Below are positions 53,088 through 61,573 of a stretch of DNA of 64,000 nt, piece by piece. Numbering within the stretch: position 1 is the first letter of the stretch; each line of letters starts with the position of its first letter. Origin of the DNA: JAUILA01 sp964563925 (GTDB lineage: Bacteria; Bacteroidota; Bacteroidia; Cytophagales; Cyclobacteriaceae); contig CAZLZD010000002.1 of the NCBI GenBank assembly GCA_964563925.1, forward strand, positions 85,797 through 149,796, given 5' to 3'. Made by a program: the position numbers and the translations under genes. The notes beneath the pieces were generated by a model, which saw only the letters and a program-made list of their open reading frames with translations, had not been told where the DNA came from and searched no databases.

Positions 53088-53124
53088 CTGATTCATCAAT
53101 TCATATACCTCATTCATCAATTCA
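53088..53124 (+). promoter_or_regulatory. Two-copy 16-bp direct repeat upstream of lipoprotein gene, candidate activator site
   Basis: CTGATTCATCAATTCA (53088-53103) and CTCATTCATCAATTCA (53109-53124) differ at one base and start 21 bp apart, two helical turns. LytTR-type regulators bind such direct repeats with this spacing, and a LytTR regulator is encoded at 57266-58015. A -7-like TACCTTCG (one mismatch to TAnnTTTG) lies 27 bp further on (53151-53158), so the repeats would sit just upstream of the promoter. The link to LytTR is inference. Confidence 0.6.
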
Positions 53125-53188
53125 GCAGTATTGAGTGAACACCGTTGACTTACCTTCGAAGCATTAAACAATCAAAAATTCGAAGAAA

Positions 53189-54136
53189 ATGAAAACGATA
53201 AAATTATTCACTCTCTTGCTGCTCTCATTGATGATAGCCTGTTCAGACAGCGAGGACCCGGCCCCTGTAAATCAGCCACAGCCGGGTGATCAGGTAGCTG
53301 CGGCCCCCACTATCACTGCGCCAGACGGTTTCGATCAGGTATTTCAGGGCATTGTAGGGGCTCCTCTGAACGGAGCACTGGTCCGAAAAGTTAATGCGGT
53401 CACCCCCGGTGGGTTCAAGGAACTTCGTATCCAGAAAATTGTTGACGGACAGGTTTCCGAGTACCAGGCGGTTGACGCCGGCGGTGCGGACAGTGCCGAC
53501 GGACATGTCTATACGCTGAATTATATTTTAAATGCCGGTGATGTGGGCAAGGAAGTGATCTTCCGGGCAACGGTTACCGACCAGGAAGACAGGGATGCAT
53601 GGATTGATTTTGCCACCATAGATACTCATCTTCCGATGATCCACAGCGGGACCGTCGTGATGAAAACCGATATGCCACCGGATGGAAATGTACAGCGCAA
53701 TTATTTTCTGTACATCAACCAGGACAAAGTGCAGTCGATTGACATGGCAAACATGGTGACTAACGACCTGGATGAGGATGTGGCTGCGGTATTGAGCGCC
53801 AACGACGGCTACGGTATATACCTGGCCTCCCCGAAAGCCCTGCTGGAGACCAACCTGACCGTCAAAATCCATAACAAGCGGGCTACCAAATTTAAAGAAG
53901 TGGTTATGACTGAAGAGGAACGTAACAATCTTACAATTTATGACCTCTTCAAAGTTACCGACTTGTACGCTGCGGCAGATTGGGGCTCTCACCAGCAACG
54001 GGCTGCACAGGTAGGGAAGAACAAGACCTATACATTTAAAACGGATGAAGGGCGGATGGGAATTATCGTGGTAAAGAAGATGGCCCTGGCTAATAATGAG
54101 TATTCGGTTACGATGGAAGTATTCATTTCACAATAA
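53189..54136 (+). CDS. Lipoprotein of unknown function
   Basis: 315 residues with lipobox Cys18 (LLLLSLMIACSDSEDPAP) and a Pro/Gln-rich linker to about 40. The mature part is strand-rich with no motif I recognise. It has two loosely similar regions around 45-155 and 155-310, e.g. 'FKELRIQKIVDGQVSEYQAV' and 'YFLYINQDKVQSIDMANM'. It is preceded by the direct repeats at 53088 and followed by a strong terminator, so it is a single-gene unit placed directly in front of the kinase/LytTR operon. It may be a target of that system (inference). Confidence 0.7.
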   Translation: MKTIKLFTLLLLSLMIACSDSEDPAPVNQPQPGDQVAAAPTITAPDGFDQVFQGIVGAPLNGALVRKVNAVTPGGFKELRIQKIVDGQVSEYQAVDAGGADSADGHVYTLNYILNAGDVGKEVIFRATVTDQEDRDAWIDFATIDTHLPMIHSGTVVMKTDMPPDGNVQRNYFLYINQDKVQSIDMANMVTNDLDEDVAAVLSANDGYGIYLASPKALLETNLTVKIHNKRATKFKEVVMTEEERNNLTIYDLFKVTDLYAAADWGSHQQRAAQVGKNKTYTFKTDEGRMGIIVVKKMALANNEYSVTMEVFISQ

Positions 54137-54158
54137 GACGCGAGTAGTGGTTAGTAAG

Positions 54159-54193
54159 AAGCCCTTCGCCATGATCGGCGGGGGCTTTTTTTT
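54159..54193 (+). terminator. Intrinsic terminator after the lipoprotein gene
   Basis: An inverted repeat GCCCTTCGCC / GGCGGGGGC with a six-base loop (54161-54185; one unpaired T, one G bulge) runs into eight T residues (54186-54193). Confidence 0.8.
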
Positions 54194-54223
54194 CTCTTCA
54201 AACGCTGGAAAATAGTATATTGC

Positions 54224-55420
54224 ATGTTACTGGAATCGATCTTGGCAAACCTGAATCACACATTTACCCCAAAGGAATTTGAGAAGTTGCTGATATACTT
54301 CTCCACGTCAGTCATCAGAAATCGCTCCGAGGAAGAGCTTGCCTGGGACCTGGTTGAGAACTGCATTTCCCAATTGCATTTTGAGGATTGTGTGATTTAC
54401 CTCCTCAATGAGGAGAGCGACACCCTGAAGCAGGTGGCGGCCTACGGACCTAAAAATCCGAACCCGATGGAGATTTTGCATCCCCTGGAAATTCCTTTGG
54501 GATCGGGAATTACCGGTTTTGTGGCAAAATCCGGCAAAGGAGAGATTATACGGGATACCCGTAAAGACGAAAGGTATATCGTGGATGACGAGGCAAGGCT
54601 TTCTGAACTGACGGTCCCGATCCTGCTCGATGACAAAGTGATCGGGGTCATTGACTGTGAGCATTCCAAAGCAGGTTTCTTTACCGAGGCACATCTTCAG
54701 ATTCTTTCAGCGATTGCCTCCATCAGTGGCATCAAGATCGGGCAGATCAGGGCCGACCGGGAACGGCGGGAGAAACAGCGGCTGCTGCTCCAGGCTGAGG
54801 AGCAAATGCTTCAGGCAAAGATCATGGCGATCCGGGCTCAGATGAACCCGCATTTCATATTTAATGCCCTGAACTCCATTCAGCATTTTATTACCAGTGA
54901 CGACAAAAGAGTTGCTCTAAAATATATATCTCTTTTTGGAAAACTGGTTCGGTTCTACCTGAGCCATCTCGAGTCGGATACGATCTCTCTTAACGATGAG
55001 GTAAACATGCTCGGGACGTTCATGGAACTTCAGAAGCTGCGGTACGGGGAGGCGTTTCAATGGGACGTGCAATGCCCGGCCAGCCTTTTAGAAAAACAAA
55101 TTCCTTCCTACGTGTTGCACAACCTGACCGAAAACCTGATTGAATTTATCGTCAGTCATTCGAAAAAGGGGAGTAAGCTGACAATTACGATTGACTTTGA
55201 AGATGGGTTTATCCGTGCGTGCAATGATTTTGAGTTCCGCGACGATAAACCGGGCCGGCATGAGGAATTTCCCGGGGAAACCCTGCGTCAATGGGATCAG
55301 TTCATCGAGTCCATTAATAAACTGAGGGAATTGAATGTGCGGTATGATGTGGAGTACGAGAATATGGAAGCGAATCAGGGTCACAAGGGATCCGTTTGCT
55401 TATTTCTTCCAGTCACCTGA
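54224..55420 (+). CDS. GAF-domain LytS-type histidine kinase with degenerate ATPase domain
   Basis: 398 residues, no membrane helix. GAF sensor domain at about 20-175 ('PLGSGITGFVAKSGKGEIIRD', 'LTVPILLDDKVIGVIDCE'), a coiled coil at about 177-205, and a His_kinase (PF06580) dimerisation block with H210 in 'RAQMNPHFIFNALNSIQ'. The ATP-binding domain is recognisable but decayed. The N-box 'LHNLTENLIEFIVSHS' keeps E and N, but the DxGxG loop reads 'RACNDFEF' (about 331-338), with no glycines, and there is no G2 box. So it probably cannot bind ATP and may be phosphorylated by, or dimerise with, the intact kinase encoded 2 bases downstream. It leads the three-gene signalling operon. Confidence 0.85.
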   Translation: MLLESILANLNHTFTPKEFEKLLIYFSTSVIRNRSEEELAWDLVENCISQLHFEDCVIYLLNEESDTLKQVAAYGPKNPNPMEILHPLEIPLGSGITGFVAKSGKGEIIRDTRKDERYIVDDEARLSELTVPILLDDKVIGVIDCEHSKAGFFTEAHLQILSAIASISGIKIGQIRADRERREKQRLLLQAEEQMLQAKIMAIRAQMNPHFIFNALNSIQHFITSDDKRVALKYISLFGKLVRFYLSHLESDTISLNDEVNMLGTFMELQKLRYGEAFQWDVQCPASLLEKQIPSYVLHNLTENLIEFIVSHSKKGSKLTITIDFEDGFIRACNDFEFRDDKPGRHEEFPGETLRQWDQFIESINKLRELNVRYDVEYENMEANQGHKGSVCLFLPVT

Positions 55421-55422
55421 CC

Positions 55423-57264
55423 ATGCGGATAATCCTGATTCTATACCTGCCTCTATTTCTGGTTCCGGTCCTGAGCCGTTCACAGGAGGTCCTGGTAATA
55501 GACAGTTCGTTAATACATGTGGAGGTTCCGTTCAGGGTTTTTACTACGACAAACCCGGACCTTCAGCCCGACGAGGTGCTTACCCGGGATTTTCTTACAA
55601 AGGAGGACGCAGGAATTACAAAAACTGACAGGTATTACTGGCTGCTGTACGATCTGGAAGAATTTCAGGATATACTCCGGAAAAGTGCGGCCTGGCAACT
55701 CGAGATCACCCCGGTCGATTTTGCCAGTTTATTTGTACCCGAAAACGGGCGTTGGATCGAAAGAAAATTCGGGTTCCTGGATCCGGTCGAGTCTTACCGC
55801 CCCGGTATACATTACTTCTCTGTCCCATTTCGTCCTGAAGAACTTATCGAAGACCGATACCTGCTGGTGCGTATCCGGAAGGTGGCAGTATTTATGGATA
55901 TGGCCGGGTTCAGATCGAGGATTACAGCCTCACAGGTGTATTTCCTGGATGCAGGAAGATATACCTGGGAAGAAGTAAAGCGTGCACTGCCGAATTATGC
56001 ATTTGCAGGTTCGGCCGGAATTGTAATGCTGTTTGCATTATTATTTTATCTGCTCAGGGGTAGGCGGGAATTTCTGTATTACAGCATTTACCTGGCCATG
56101 CTGGTGATATACCTCTCCCGGCGTGCACTGCACTGGCATGATGCCCTTTTTTCTGAAATACCTGTGGCTGACTGGATCATCCATATGCAGGCACAGATTG
56201 CAATTAACCTTTTCTATGTGCTTTTTGTCAGGTACTTCCTGACAACCAAAACCGATTATCCGCTACTGGACAAAGCGATCCGGTGGATCATTGTGTTTCT
56301 TCTGATCACCATGATCACAGACCTGGCGGCTGTATTGGGTGGCTATTATACTCTTCATATCCATACCATGAATGTGCACCGCGCGGTGATGTCCCTTTTC
56401 GCCCTGGCAGGATCAGTCTACCTGCTTTGGAAGCGAAAGGATGAACTGGTGTATTTTGTGGTGGTGGGCTCCCTTTTCTTCACCATCGGGGCCCTTGCCA
56501 TGCTCTTTACCTCACGCAATGTGTACATGATTGCAGGTTCCTTCATCGAGACAGTGACCTTTGGAGCCGGTCTCGCCTATAAACTTCAGCAAATCAGTAA
56601 GCAGAAACAGGAATTACAGCTTGCCTCGGTTCGCAATGAGCTCAGTGCCATGAAAGCACAGATGAACCCGCATTTTATTTTTAATTCGCTCAGCTCCATT
56701 CAAAACCTGATCCTTTCTCAGGACCGCAGGGCATCCCTGTCGTACCTGGCTAAATTTTCAAGGTTATTACGCAGGACCCTTGACAGTTCGGTAGACTCGA
56801 GTCATTTACTGGAAACAGAGATTGATCTGTTGAGTAATTACCTGGAACTTGAATCACTCCGGTTTTCCGGTGACTTCAGCTATTCAATCACCGTCGACCC
56901 TGCGCTGGAGAATTCGCAGGTGGAGGTTCCTGTATTTATTATTCAGCCCTTTGTCGAGAATGCCATCGTTCACGGACTTAAACCCAGCGAGCGGCCGGAT
57001 AAACACCTCCTCATTTCATTTATGGATGCAGATGACCACGTGATTTGCCAGGTGGAAGACAACGGGATCGGCCGTACTGCGGCTGCCGCACTCCGGAAAA
57101 GGGACGAATCTCATCGCAGTCATGGCATGGCGGTTACCCTTAAACGCCTGAAAATGGAAGGCAATAAAACATCGGAAGAAACAATGGTGCAGATCGAAGA
57201 TCTTCAAAATAATGGTACCCCGGGAGGTACCCGTGTGATTATTCGGATTCCCAAACTTATTTGA
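55423..57264 (+). CDS. 7TM-type LytS-like sensor histidine kinase
   Basis: 613 residues from the ATG at 55423, two bases after the previous stop; an upstream in-frame start would overlap it. A signal-like N-terminus (RIILILYLPLFLVPVLS) precedes a periplasmic strand-rich domain to about 190 resembling 7TMR-DISMED2. About seven membrane helices follow at about 192-390, then a coiled coil and the His_kinase block with H417 in 'KAQMNPHFIFNSLSSIQ'. The ATP site is complete: N-box 'IIQPFVENAIVHGL' (506-519), 'VEDNGIGR' (D546) and 'HGMAVTLKRL'. It should phosphorylate the LytTR regulator encoded one base downstream. Confidence 0.9.
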   Translation: MRIILILYLPLFLVPVLSRSQEVLVIDSSLIHVEVPFRVFTTTNPDLQPDEVLTRDFLTKEDAGITKTDRYYWLLYDLEEFQDILRKSAAWQLEITPVDFASLFVPENGRWIERKFGFLDPVESYRPGIHYFSVPFRPEELIEDRYLLVRIRKVAVFMDMAGFRSRITASQVYFLDAGRYTWEEVKRALPNYAFAGSAGIVMLFALLFYLLRGRREFLYYSIYLAMLVIYLSRRALHWHDALFSEIPVADWIIHMQAQIAINLFYVLFVRYFLTTKTDYPLLDKAIRWIIVFLLITMITDLAAVLGGYYTLHIHTMNVHRAVMSLFALAGSVYLLWKRKDELVYFVVVGSLFFTIGALAMLFTSRNVYMIAGSFIETVTFGAGLAYKLQQISKQKQELQLASVRNELSAMKAQMNPHFIFNSLSSIQNLILSQDRRASLSYLAKFSRLLRRTLDSSVDSSHLLETEIDLLSNYLELESLRFSGDFSYSITVDPALENSQVEVPVFIIQPFVENAIVHGLKPSERPDKHLLISFMDADDHVICQVEDNGIGRTAAAALRKRDESHRSHGMAVTLKRLKMEGNKTSEETMVQIEDLQNNGTPGGTRVIIRIPKLI

Positions 57265-57265
57265 C

Positions 57266-58015
57266 ATGGAACTATCAGCAGTCATCGTTGAGGATGAAAA
57301 ACACAGCCAGGAAACACTTAGAAATATGATTTCTGAGTTTTGTGAAGGCATTAATGTCACCGGGGTGGCGGGTACGGTTAAATCGGCCATTACACTCATA
57401 AAGGAAAAGGTACCGGATATTGTTTTTCTGGATATCGAACTGAAATCAGGTACCGGATTCGACGTACTGGAAGGCATTGGTGACATGGATGTCAAGGTGA
57501 TATTTACCACAGCCTACGAACAATATGCCCTGAAAGCGATTAAAGTTAGTTCAGTCGATTATTTGCTCAAGCCCATTGACCTCGACGAACTTACAGCTGC
57601 CATTGAGAAGGCCCGGGAGGTAAAGAACAATGAAACCCGGCACGATCAATGGAAGCTTCTTTTGCAGAATATCCGGGGTGAGGCGCCTTCCGGACGGATT
57701 TGCCTGTCCACTTCAGATGGCATGGAATTTATCCGGATGACTTCAATCCTGCTTTGTGAGGCAAGCGGTTCCTACACCAAATTTGTTCTCCGGGACAACC
57801 GGTCGGTACTTGTCAGCAAACATCTGAAGGAATATGAAAACCTGCTGGACCCGGAGCAGTTTCTCCGGGTCCATAACAGCTACCTTATTAACCTCGCCGA
57901 AGTGAAACGGTACGTTAAATCTGAAGGCGGTTATATCCTGATGAATAATGATCAGCAAGTACCCATCTCACCAAAGAAAAAAGAGGAGTTTTTGAAAAAA
58001 ATGGGCTCACTCTGA
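57266..58015 (+). CDS. LytTR-family response regulator
   Basis: 249 residues. Receiver domain 1-125 with acidic pocket E9/D10/E11 (VIVEDE), phospho-acceptor D56 (VFLDIEL), T81/T82 and K102 (YLLKPID). The C-terminal LytTR DNA-binding domain (about 140-247) has 'GRICLSTSDGMEFIRM', 'ILLCEASGSYTKFVL' and 'FLRVHNSYLINLAEVKRY', all family hallmarks. It starts one base after the 7TM kinase gene, its obvious cognate. LytTR proteins bind two direct repeats one helical face apart, and such repeats lie at 53088-53124 upstream of the lipoprotein gene just before this operon. Confidence 0.95.
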   Translation: MELSAVIVEDEKHSQETLRNMISEFCEGINVTGVAGTVKSAITLIKEKVPDIVFLDIELKSGTGFDVLEGIGDMDVKVIFTTAYEQYALKAIKVSSVDYLLKPIDLDELTAAIEKAREVKNNETRHDQWKLLLQNIRGEAPSGRICLSTSDGMEFIRMTSILLCEASGSYTKFVLRDNRSVLVSKHLKEYENLLDPEQFLRVHNSYLINLAEVKRYVKSEGGYILMNNDQQVPISPKKKEEFLKKMGSL

Positions 58016-58019
58016 CCGG

Positions 58020-59048
58020 TTATCTGAAGCGAAAGAGGATGAATCCCAGAACGAGCAGCGAAAGGGCGGTTATAACAAGGGTCCAGGTATTCAATTTCCG
58101 GGTAGTAACCTCCATCTGAAAATCCTGAAGCAGATATTTTACCGTGGGTGGATTCCAGGTCAGCCGGTTCCCCGCAATGCTGTCTGCATTACTGGCTACA
58201 ATGTTCCATGGTACCTCAATATGATTGATAAATGTGCCGTCGGCCATCCAGCTCATGAAATTAAGTTTACCATCGAGCCGTTTCATCTCCCGGTGATAGT
58301 CGTTGTCGATTTCAGGATGAGGGAACGGAATACCCAGGCTGTCCATGAAGGAAAGCATGACATCATCGTCATAATCCTCGCCATCCTTGCTGATAAGTTT
58401 TGAAAAAATATCTTCCTTTTGAGCACGAAGTGTGTCACCCCAGAAAGATGGGAGATTGTATTTGCCAATTCCATTTTCGAAAAAGGCAAAATGGTCTTCA
58501 TAGATACCACGCATTGCGTACACATCGAGAATCTTCTTGTGTAGCTGGGCGGCGAACAGGCTGTCGGCCATTGATACGGCTCCACCCTCTGCCGGGAGCC
58601 TGGCGATAAATGCATATTCTTCGGGCGTGAAATAATCCTCCTGGCGGATTTGTTCAAACCGGTCAGCAGCTTCGAAGGTCTCCCGGTAGGTTATGTAGGT
58701 AAAGAACCAACGGAAATCCCGCGAAAATTCAGCATTCATATGGAACGTGGTGTCTGAAGGAAGGTTGAATGCCTGATTAAATTCATCAACCGAGGCAAAT
58801 TCACGTGTGAAGCGGATATCCGACTGGTCCCGTTTCTCTCCGGTAGTTGTGGCTTCGTAGTCCCAGCCGGTTTCCGGGGATATCCCGAAATAGTTGTGAG
58901 TAATTTGCTCCTGACTCGCTTTTTTCAGTTCGATGGTCTTGATCAGCGATCCGTCCTCATTCAGTGTTGTGATCATTTCGACCGTGTGATCACAACTGGT
59001 GAGCAGCAGAAATCCGCTCAGTACGAATAATGTAATTAATCTGTTCAT
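58020..59048 (-). CDS. Lipoprotein with C-terminal membrane helix, third gene of sigma/anti-sigma operon
   Basis: 342 residues. The N-terminus is a lipoprotein signal with Cys19 followed by Asp (LSGFLLLTSCDHT); in E. coli an Asp at +2 keeps a lipoprotein at the inner membrane. The middle is mixed alpha/beta without motifs I recognise. The C-terminus is a membrane helix (TWTLVITALSLLVLGFILF) ending in FRFR. Being tethered at both ends is unusual. Its ATG overlaps the anti-sigma stop by one base, so it belongs to the ECF sigma/anti-sigma operon and may be the envelope sensor or effector of that pathway (inference). Confidence 0.75.
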   Translation of the reverse strand: MNRLITLFVLSGFLLLTSCDHTVEMITTLNEDGSLIKTIELKKASQEQITHNYFGISPETGWDYEATTTGEKRDQSDIRFTREFASVDEFNQAFNLPSDTTFHMNAEFSRDFRWFFTYITYRETFEAADRFEQIRQEDYFTPEEYAFIARLPAEGGAVSMADSLFAAQLHKKILDVYAMRGIYEDHFAFFENGIGKYNLPSFWGDTLRAQKEDIFSKLISKDGEDYDDDVMLSFMDSLGIPFPHPEIDNDYHREMKRLDGKLNFMSWMADGTFINHIEVPWNIVASNADSIAGNRLTWNPPTVKYLLQDFQMEVTTRKLNTWTLVITALSLLVLGFILFRFR

Positions 59049-59524
59049 TATTTTGAGTTGTTTTGTTGTAATAATTTGTAAATCGAAACCTGGTCCTTTT
59101 CTCCTTCTTTACGCATATCCTTTGTGGAAAGAGGGATTAAAGAGGCTTCTTTCGCATTTTCTGAATATTCCTGACCGACATTCACTGCGTCGTAGGCGGT
59201 CCATTCCGCATAAAAAAGAAAGGTTACGCAGAGGGTAACGGCGGCAAATCCGTATCGGAGCCATCTTACCCATCCGCCGAAGGTTTCAGGCTCAGCCGTC
59301 TGACCGAACACACGCTCCATCACCTTATCGGCCAGGCGTGCCTCATCCAGGGGGGTGATCTCAAAATGCGATGCCTTTCTGAATAAGGCCTGGTCTGATT
59401 CAAAGGACTTACTGAATGCCTGGCAACCGGGACAGGTGTTCAGGTGCGCCTCCAGATGTCTCCTTTCAACCTCTGTTAATTCATTCTGAAGGGAGATCAG
59501 TACTTCGCATTCTTCACAATTCAT
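59048..59524 (-). CDS. Anti-sigma factor with zinc-finger (ZAS-like) domain
   Basis: 158 residues. 'CEECEVLISLQNELTEVERRHLEAHLNTCPGC' contains the H-x3-C-x2-C core of the zf-HC2/ZAS domain that holds an ECF sigma factor inactive. A single membrane helix lies at about 88-108 (LRYGFAAVTLCVTFLFYAEW), followed by a short periplasmic tail. It therefore would bind the sigma factor in the cytoplasm and sense the envelope. Its ATG overlaps the sigma stop by ATGA, and its stop overlaps the next start, giving strict co-translation of all three genes. Confidence 0.9.
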   Translation of the reverse strand: MNCEECEVLISLQNELTEVERRHLEAHLNTCPGCQAFSKSFESDQALFRKASHFEITPLDEARLADKVMERVFGQTAEPETFGGWVRWLRYGFAAVTLCVTFLFYAEWTAYDAVNVGQEYSENAKEASLIPLSTKDMRKEGEKDQVSIYKLLQQNNSK

Positions 59525-60078
59525 GATAATTCATTTTTAAGGGGTCTGAGTATCCGGGACATCTTCTTTCGGGCATGATACAGGTTACTTTTTATCGAAT
59601 CCGGATTCATTGATAAGACAGTGCATACTTCTTCTACATCCCTTCCCTCCAGATCCCGGAGAATAAATACTGCCTTCTGTACCGGGGTGAGATTCCGGGC
59701 CGCGCGCAAAACAAGTTCGTGGGCTTCCTGCCGGTTAAATTCCTGGTCGGCCCCGAGGGTACCGGTAATCTCAATTTCTTCCGTTGAACGGCTCTGGTAT
59801 GCGGCACGATATCTTGCCGACTTCAGGACGTCCAGGCAATAATTGGTGGTGATGCGGTAGAGCCAGGTGGAAAGCTTGATCTCCGGTTTATATTTCGGGA
59901 GGTTTTTCCAGAGCCGGACATATATTTCCTGGACGGCATCTTCCGATTCATGACGATCTCCCAAAAGCCTGTATGCTACCTGGTATACCATTCCCTGTGT
60001 ATTTTCAACAATTTGCCGGAAAGCAGTACGATTGCCCTGAATGGCTTCTTGTATAAGCGTTATATCCGGCTTCTTCAT
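59521..60078 (-). CDS. ECF-type RNA polymerase sigma factor
   Basis: 185 residues from the ATG at 60078; an in-frame upstream Met adds seven residues without family support. Sigma region 2 at about 20-90 ('QGMVYQVAYRLLGDRHESEDAVQEIYVRLWKNL') binds core and melts the -10. Region 4 at about 120-180 ('LTPVQKAVFILRDLEGRDVEEVCTVLSMNPDSIKSNLYHARKKM') reads the -35. It is followed by its anti-sigma factor and a lipoprotein. ECF factors usually drive their own operon, but no clear ECF promoter motif stands out in the short region between 60079 and 60143. Confidence 0.94.
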   Translation of the reverse strand: MKKPDITLIQEAIQGNRTAFRQIVENTQGMVYQVAYRLLGDRHESEDAVQEIYVRLWKNLPKYKPEIKLSTWLYRITTNYCLDVLKSARYRAAYQSRSTEEIEITGTLGADQEFNRQEAHELVLRAARNLTPVQKAVFILRDLEGRDVEEVCTVLSMNPDSIKSNLYHARKKMSRILRPLKNELS

Positions 60079-60143
60079 TCTAATTGTGATACGACACAAC
60101 GGGCGTCAGGTAAAACGGGAAGAGACTTTTTTTAATTTAGAAA

Positions 60144-60749
60144 TTAAGAAGGTGCTTTGGAAGGATCCGGATTCAGAATTTGGAGCGAGGTTTCAGCTAC
60201 AGAAGTCAGTTTTTCACGCGAGGTATTGACCCTTGCCAGTACCATGAGACCGCTGTTTACCGTGTACAGGTAACTGGCGGTCGGCGAAACCTGAAGGGCG
60301 GGAGGTAACTGTCCGGAAGTCTTGCCCATCGACAGGTAATCGATGAATAACTGCTCCATGGCCTCCTGGTTTTTGCGTACCAGGTCGGAGAATTCTTCAT
60401 TCAGCCCGGCCATTTCAGTGGTTGTATTTACAATAAAACACCCTTTACGGTCAGGATCATTCAGGTTTTGGTCGATGGATTCGGCGAAAAGTGCACGGAA
60501 ACCTTCCCTGACCTCATGGTGCTGATAGAGAAATTTCCTGATTCGGGAAAGGTTGAGGTCCTGGTAAAGTATTATCGCCTGGCGATACAGAGATTCCTTG
60601 TCCTTGTATGTATCATACAAACTGGCGCGATTGATGCCCAGGCAATCAACCAGGTCCTGCATGGATGTGGCATGGTACCCCTTCTTCCAGAAGAGGGTCA
60701 TGGCCTTTTTCAGAACTTCCTGTTCATCAAATGTTTTCGTTCGCGCCAT
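60144..60749 (-). CDS. TetR/AcrR-family transcriptional regulator
   Basis: 201 residues from the ATG at 60749; the longer frame would start in the hairpin region and adds a hydrophobic stretch foreign to the family. HTH domain at about 7-55 ('ARTKTFDEQEVLKKAMTLFWKKGYHATSMQDLVDCLGINRASLYDTYKDKESL' spans it), then a helical ligand-binding domain with 'GCFIVNTTTEMAG', typical of the AcrR/NemR/YxaF-like subgroup. It follows the SDR gene on the same strand. Tandem near-palindromes in front of that gene are its likely operators. Confidence 0.92.
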   Translation of the reverse strand: MARTKTFDEQEVLKKAMTLFWKKGYHATSMQDLVDCLGINRASLYDTYKDKESLYRQAIILYQDLNLSRIRKFLYQHHEVREGFRALFAESIDQNLNDPDRKGCFIVNTTTEMAGLNEEFSDLVRKNQEAMEQLFIDYLSMGKTSGQLPPALQVSPTASYLYTVNSGLMVLARVNTSREKLTSVAETSLQILNPDPSKAPS

Positions 60750-60760
60750 AAAACAACAAA

Positions 60761-60785
60761 GTACCAGGCCGCTCAGGCCTGGTAC
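60761..60785 (-). terminator. Perfect 10-bp hairpin between SDR and TetR genes (terminator and/or operator)
   Basis: GTACCAGGCC (60761-60770) and GGCCTGGTAC (60776-60785) pair perfectly around GCTCA. On the minus strand it follows the SDR stop by 23 bases and is followed by TTTGTTGTTTT, which fits a terminator. A perfect -7 box TATATTTG (60792-60785) touches its edge, so the same palindrome could instead be an operator over the TetR promoter. Confidence 0.65.
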
Positions 60786-60808
60786 AAATATAACCAATTC
60801 GTGAGGGA

Positions 60809-61561
60809 TCAGTTCAGCGACCTGATGGCAATTCCGCCGTCGATGTTATATTCTCCCCCGGTAATGAAAGAGGCATCGTCTGATGCCAGGAAGACCACCA
60901 GGCTGGCTATGTCCTCGGGAGTGCCGAAACGTTTTAACGGAACCTGGTTACGCATATGTTCTGCGAATGATTCCAGCTGTTCTTCAGGAAGCCCGGTTTT
61001 GCCAAAGATTGGTGTATTGACCGGACCGGGATTGATGGCATTTACCCTGATCTGTCGCGGTGCAAGCTCGGTGGCAGCGGTTCGGGTGAATGAATTCAAC
61101 GCCGCTTTGCTGGCAGCATAGACTGCCGTATTGGGCATACCGGTATACGCGTTCACACTGGACAGGTTGAGAACGGAGGCATTGTCATTCAGAATGGGAA
61201 GGAATTTTTCCAGGGTGAACACCGCCCCCTTGAAGTTAATGCCCATCTGGTGATCAAACATCTCCTCGGTGATTGACCCTACCGGGGCGGGTTGGAAAAT
61301 TCCTGCATTGATGAAAAGGATATCCACCTTGCCAAATTCCGATTCCACCGTGGAAACCAGGGAATCAAGAGCCGGTAATTTTGATACATCAGCCACGATA
61401 CCACGAACCCCCAGCTCGGTGGCCGCTTCCCTTACCCTGTCTTCTGACCGGCCTGTGATTATTACCGTAGCCCCGGCTTCCTTAAATGCTTTGGCTGATG
61501 CATAGCCAATTCCGCTGTTACCACCGGTGACAACGGCTACCTTGTTTTCTAGTTTACTCAT
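60809..61561 (-). CDS. SDR-family NAD(P)-dependent oxidoreductase
   Basis: 250 residues from the ATG at 61561. An upstream in-frame ATG would run through the operator-like repeats. Classical SDR: cofactor motif TGGNSGIG (about 12-19), NAG in 'ILFINAGIF', catalytic Ser in 'VLNLSSVNAYTG', Y-x-x-x-K in 'AVYAASKAAL', and 'INPGPVNTP'. All key residues are present, so it is an active oxidoreductase of unknown substrate. It sits upstream of a TetR gene on the same strand with tandem candidate operators in its leader, a pattern seen for reactive-electrophile or drug-inducible SDRs. Confidence 0.93.
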   Translation of the reverse strand: MSKLENKVAVVTGGNSGIGYASAKAFKEAGATVIITGRSEDRVREAATELGVRGIVADVSKLPALDSLVSTVESEFGKVDILFINAGIFQPAPVGSITEEMFDHQMGINFKGAVFTLEKFLPILNDNASVLNLSSVNAYTGMPNTAVYAASKAALNSFTRTAATELAPRQIRVNAINPGPVNTPIFGKTGLPEEQLESFAEHMRNQVPLKRFGTPEDIASLVVFLASDDASFITGGEYNIDGGIAIRSLN

Positions 61562-61573
61562 ATCTTTTTTATT

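Noticed and set aside
53528..53998. Minus-strand open frame of 156 codons
   Set aside because: Antisense to the lipoprotein gene, which has a lipobox, promoter-like region and terminator.
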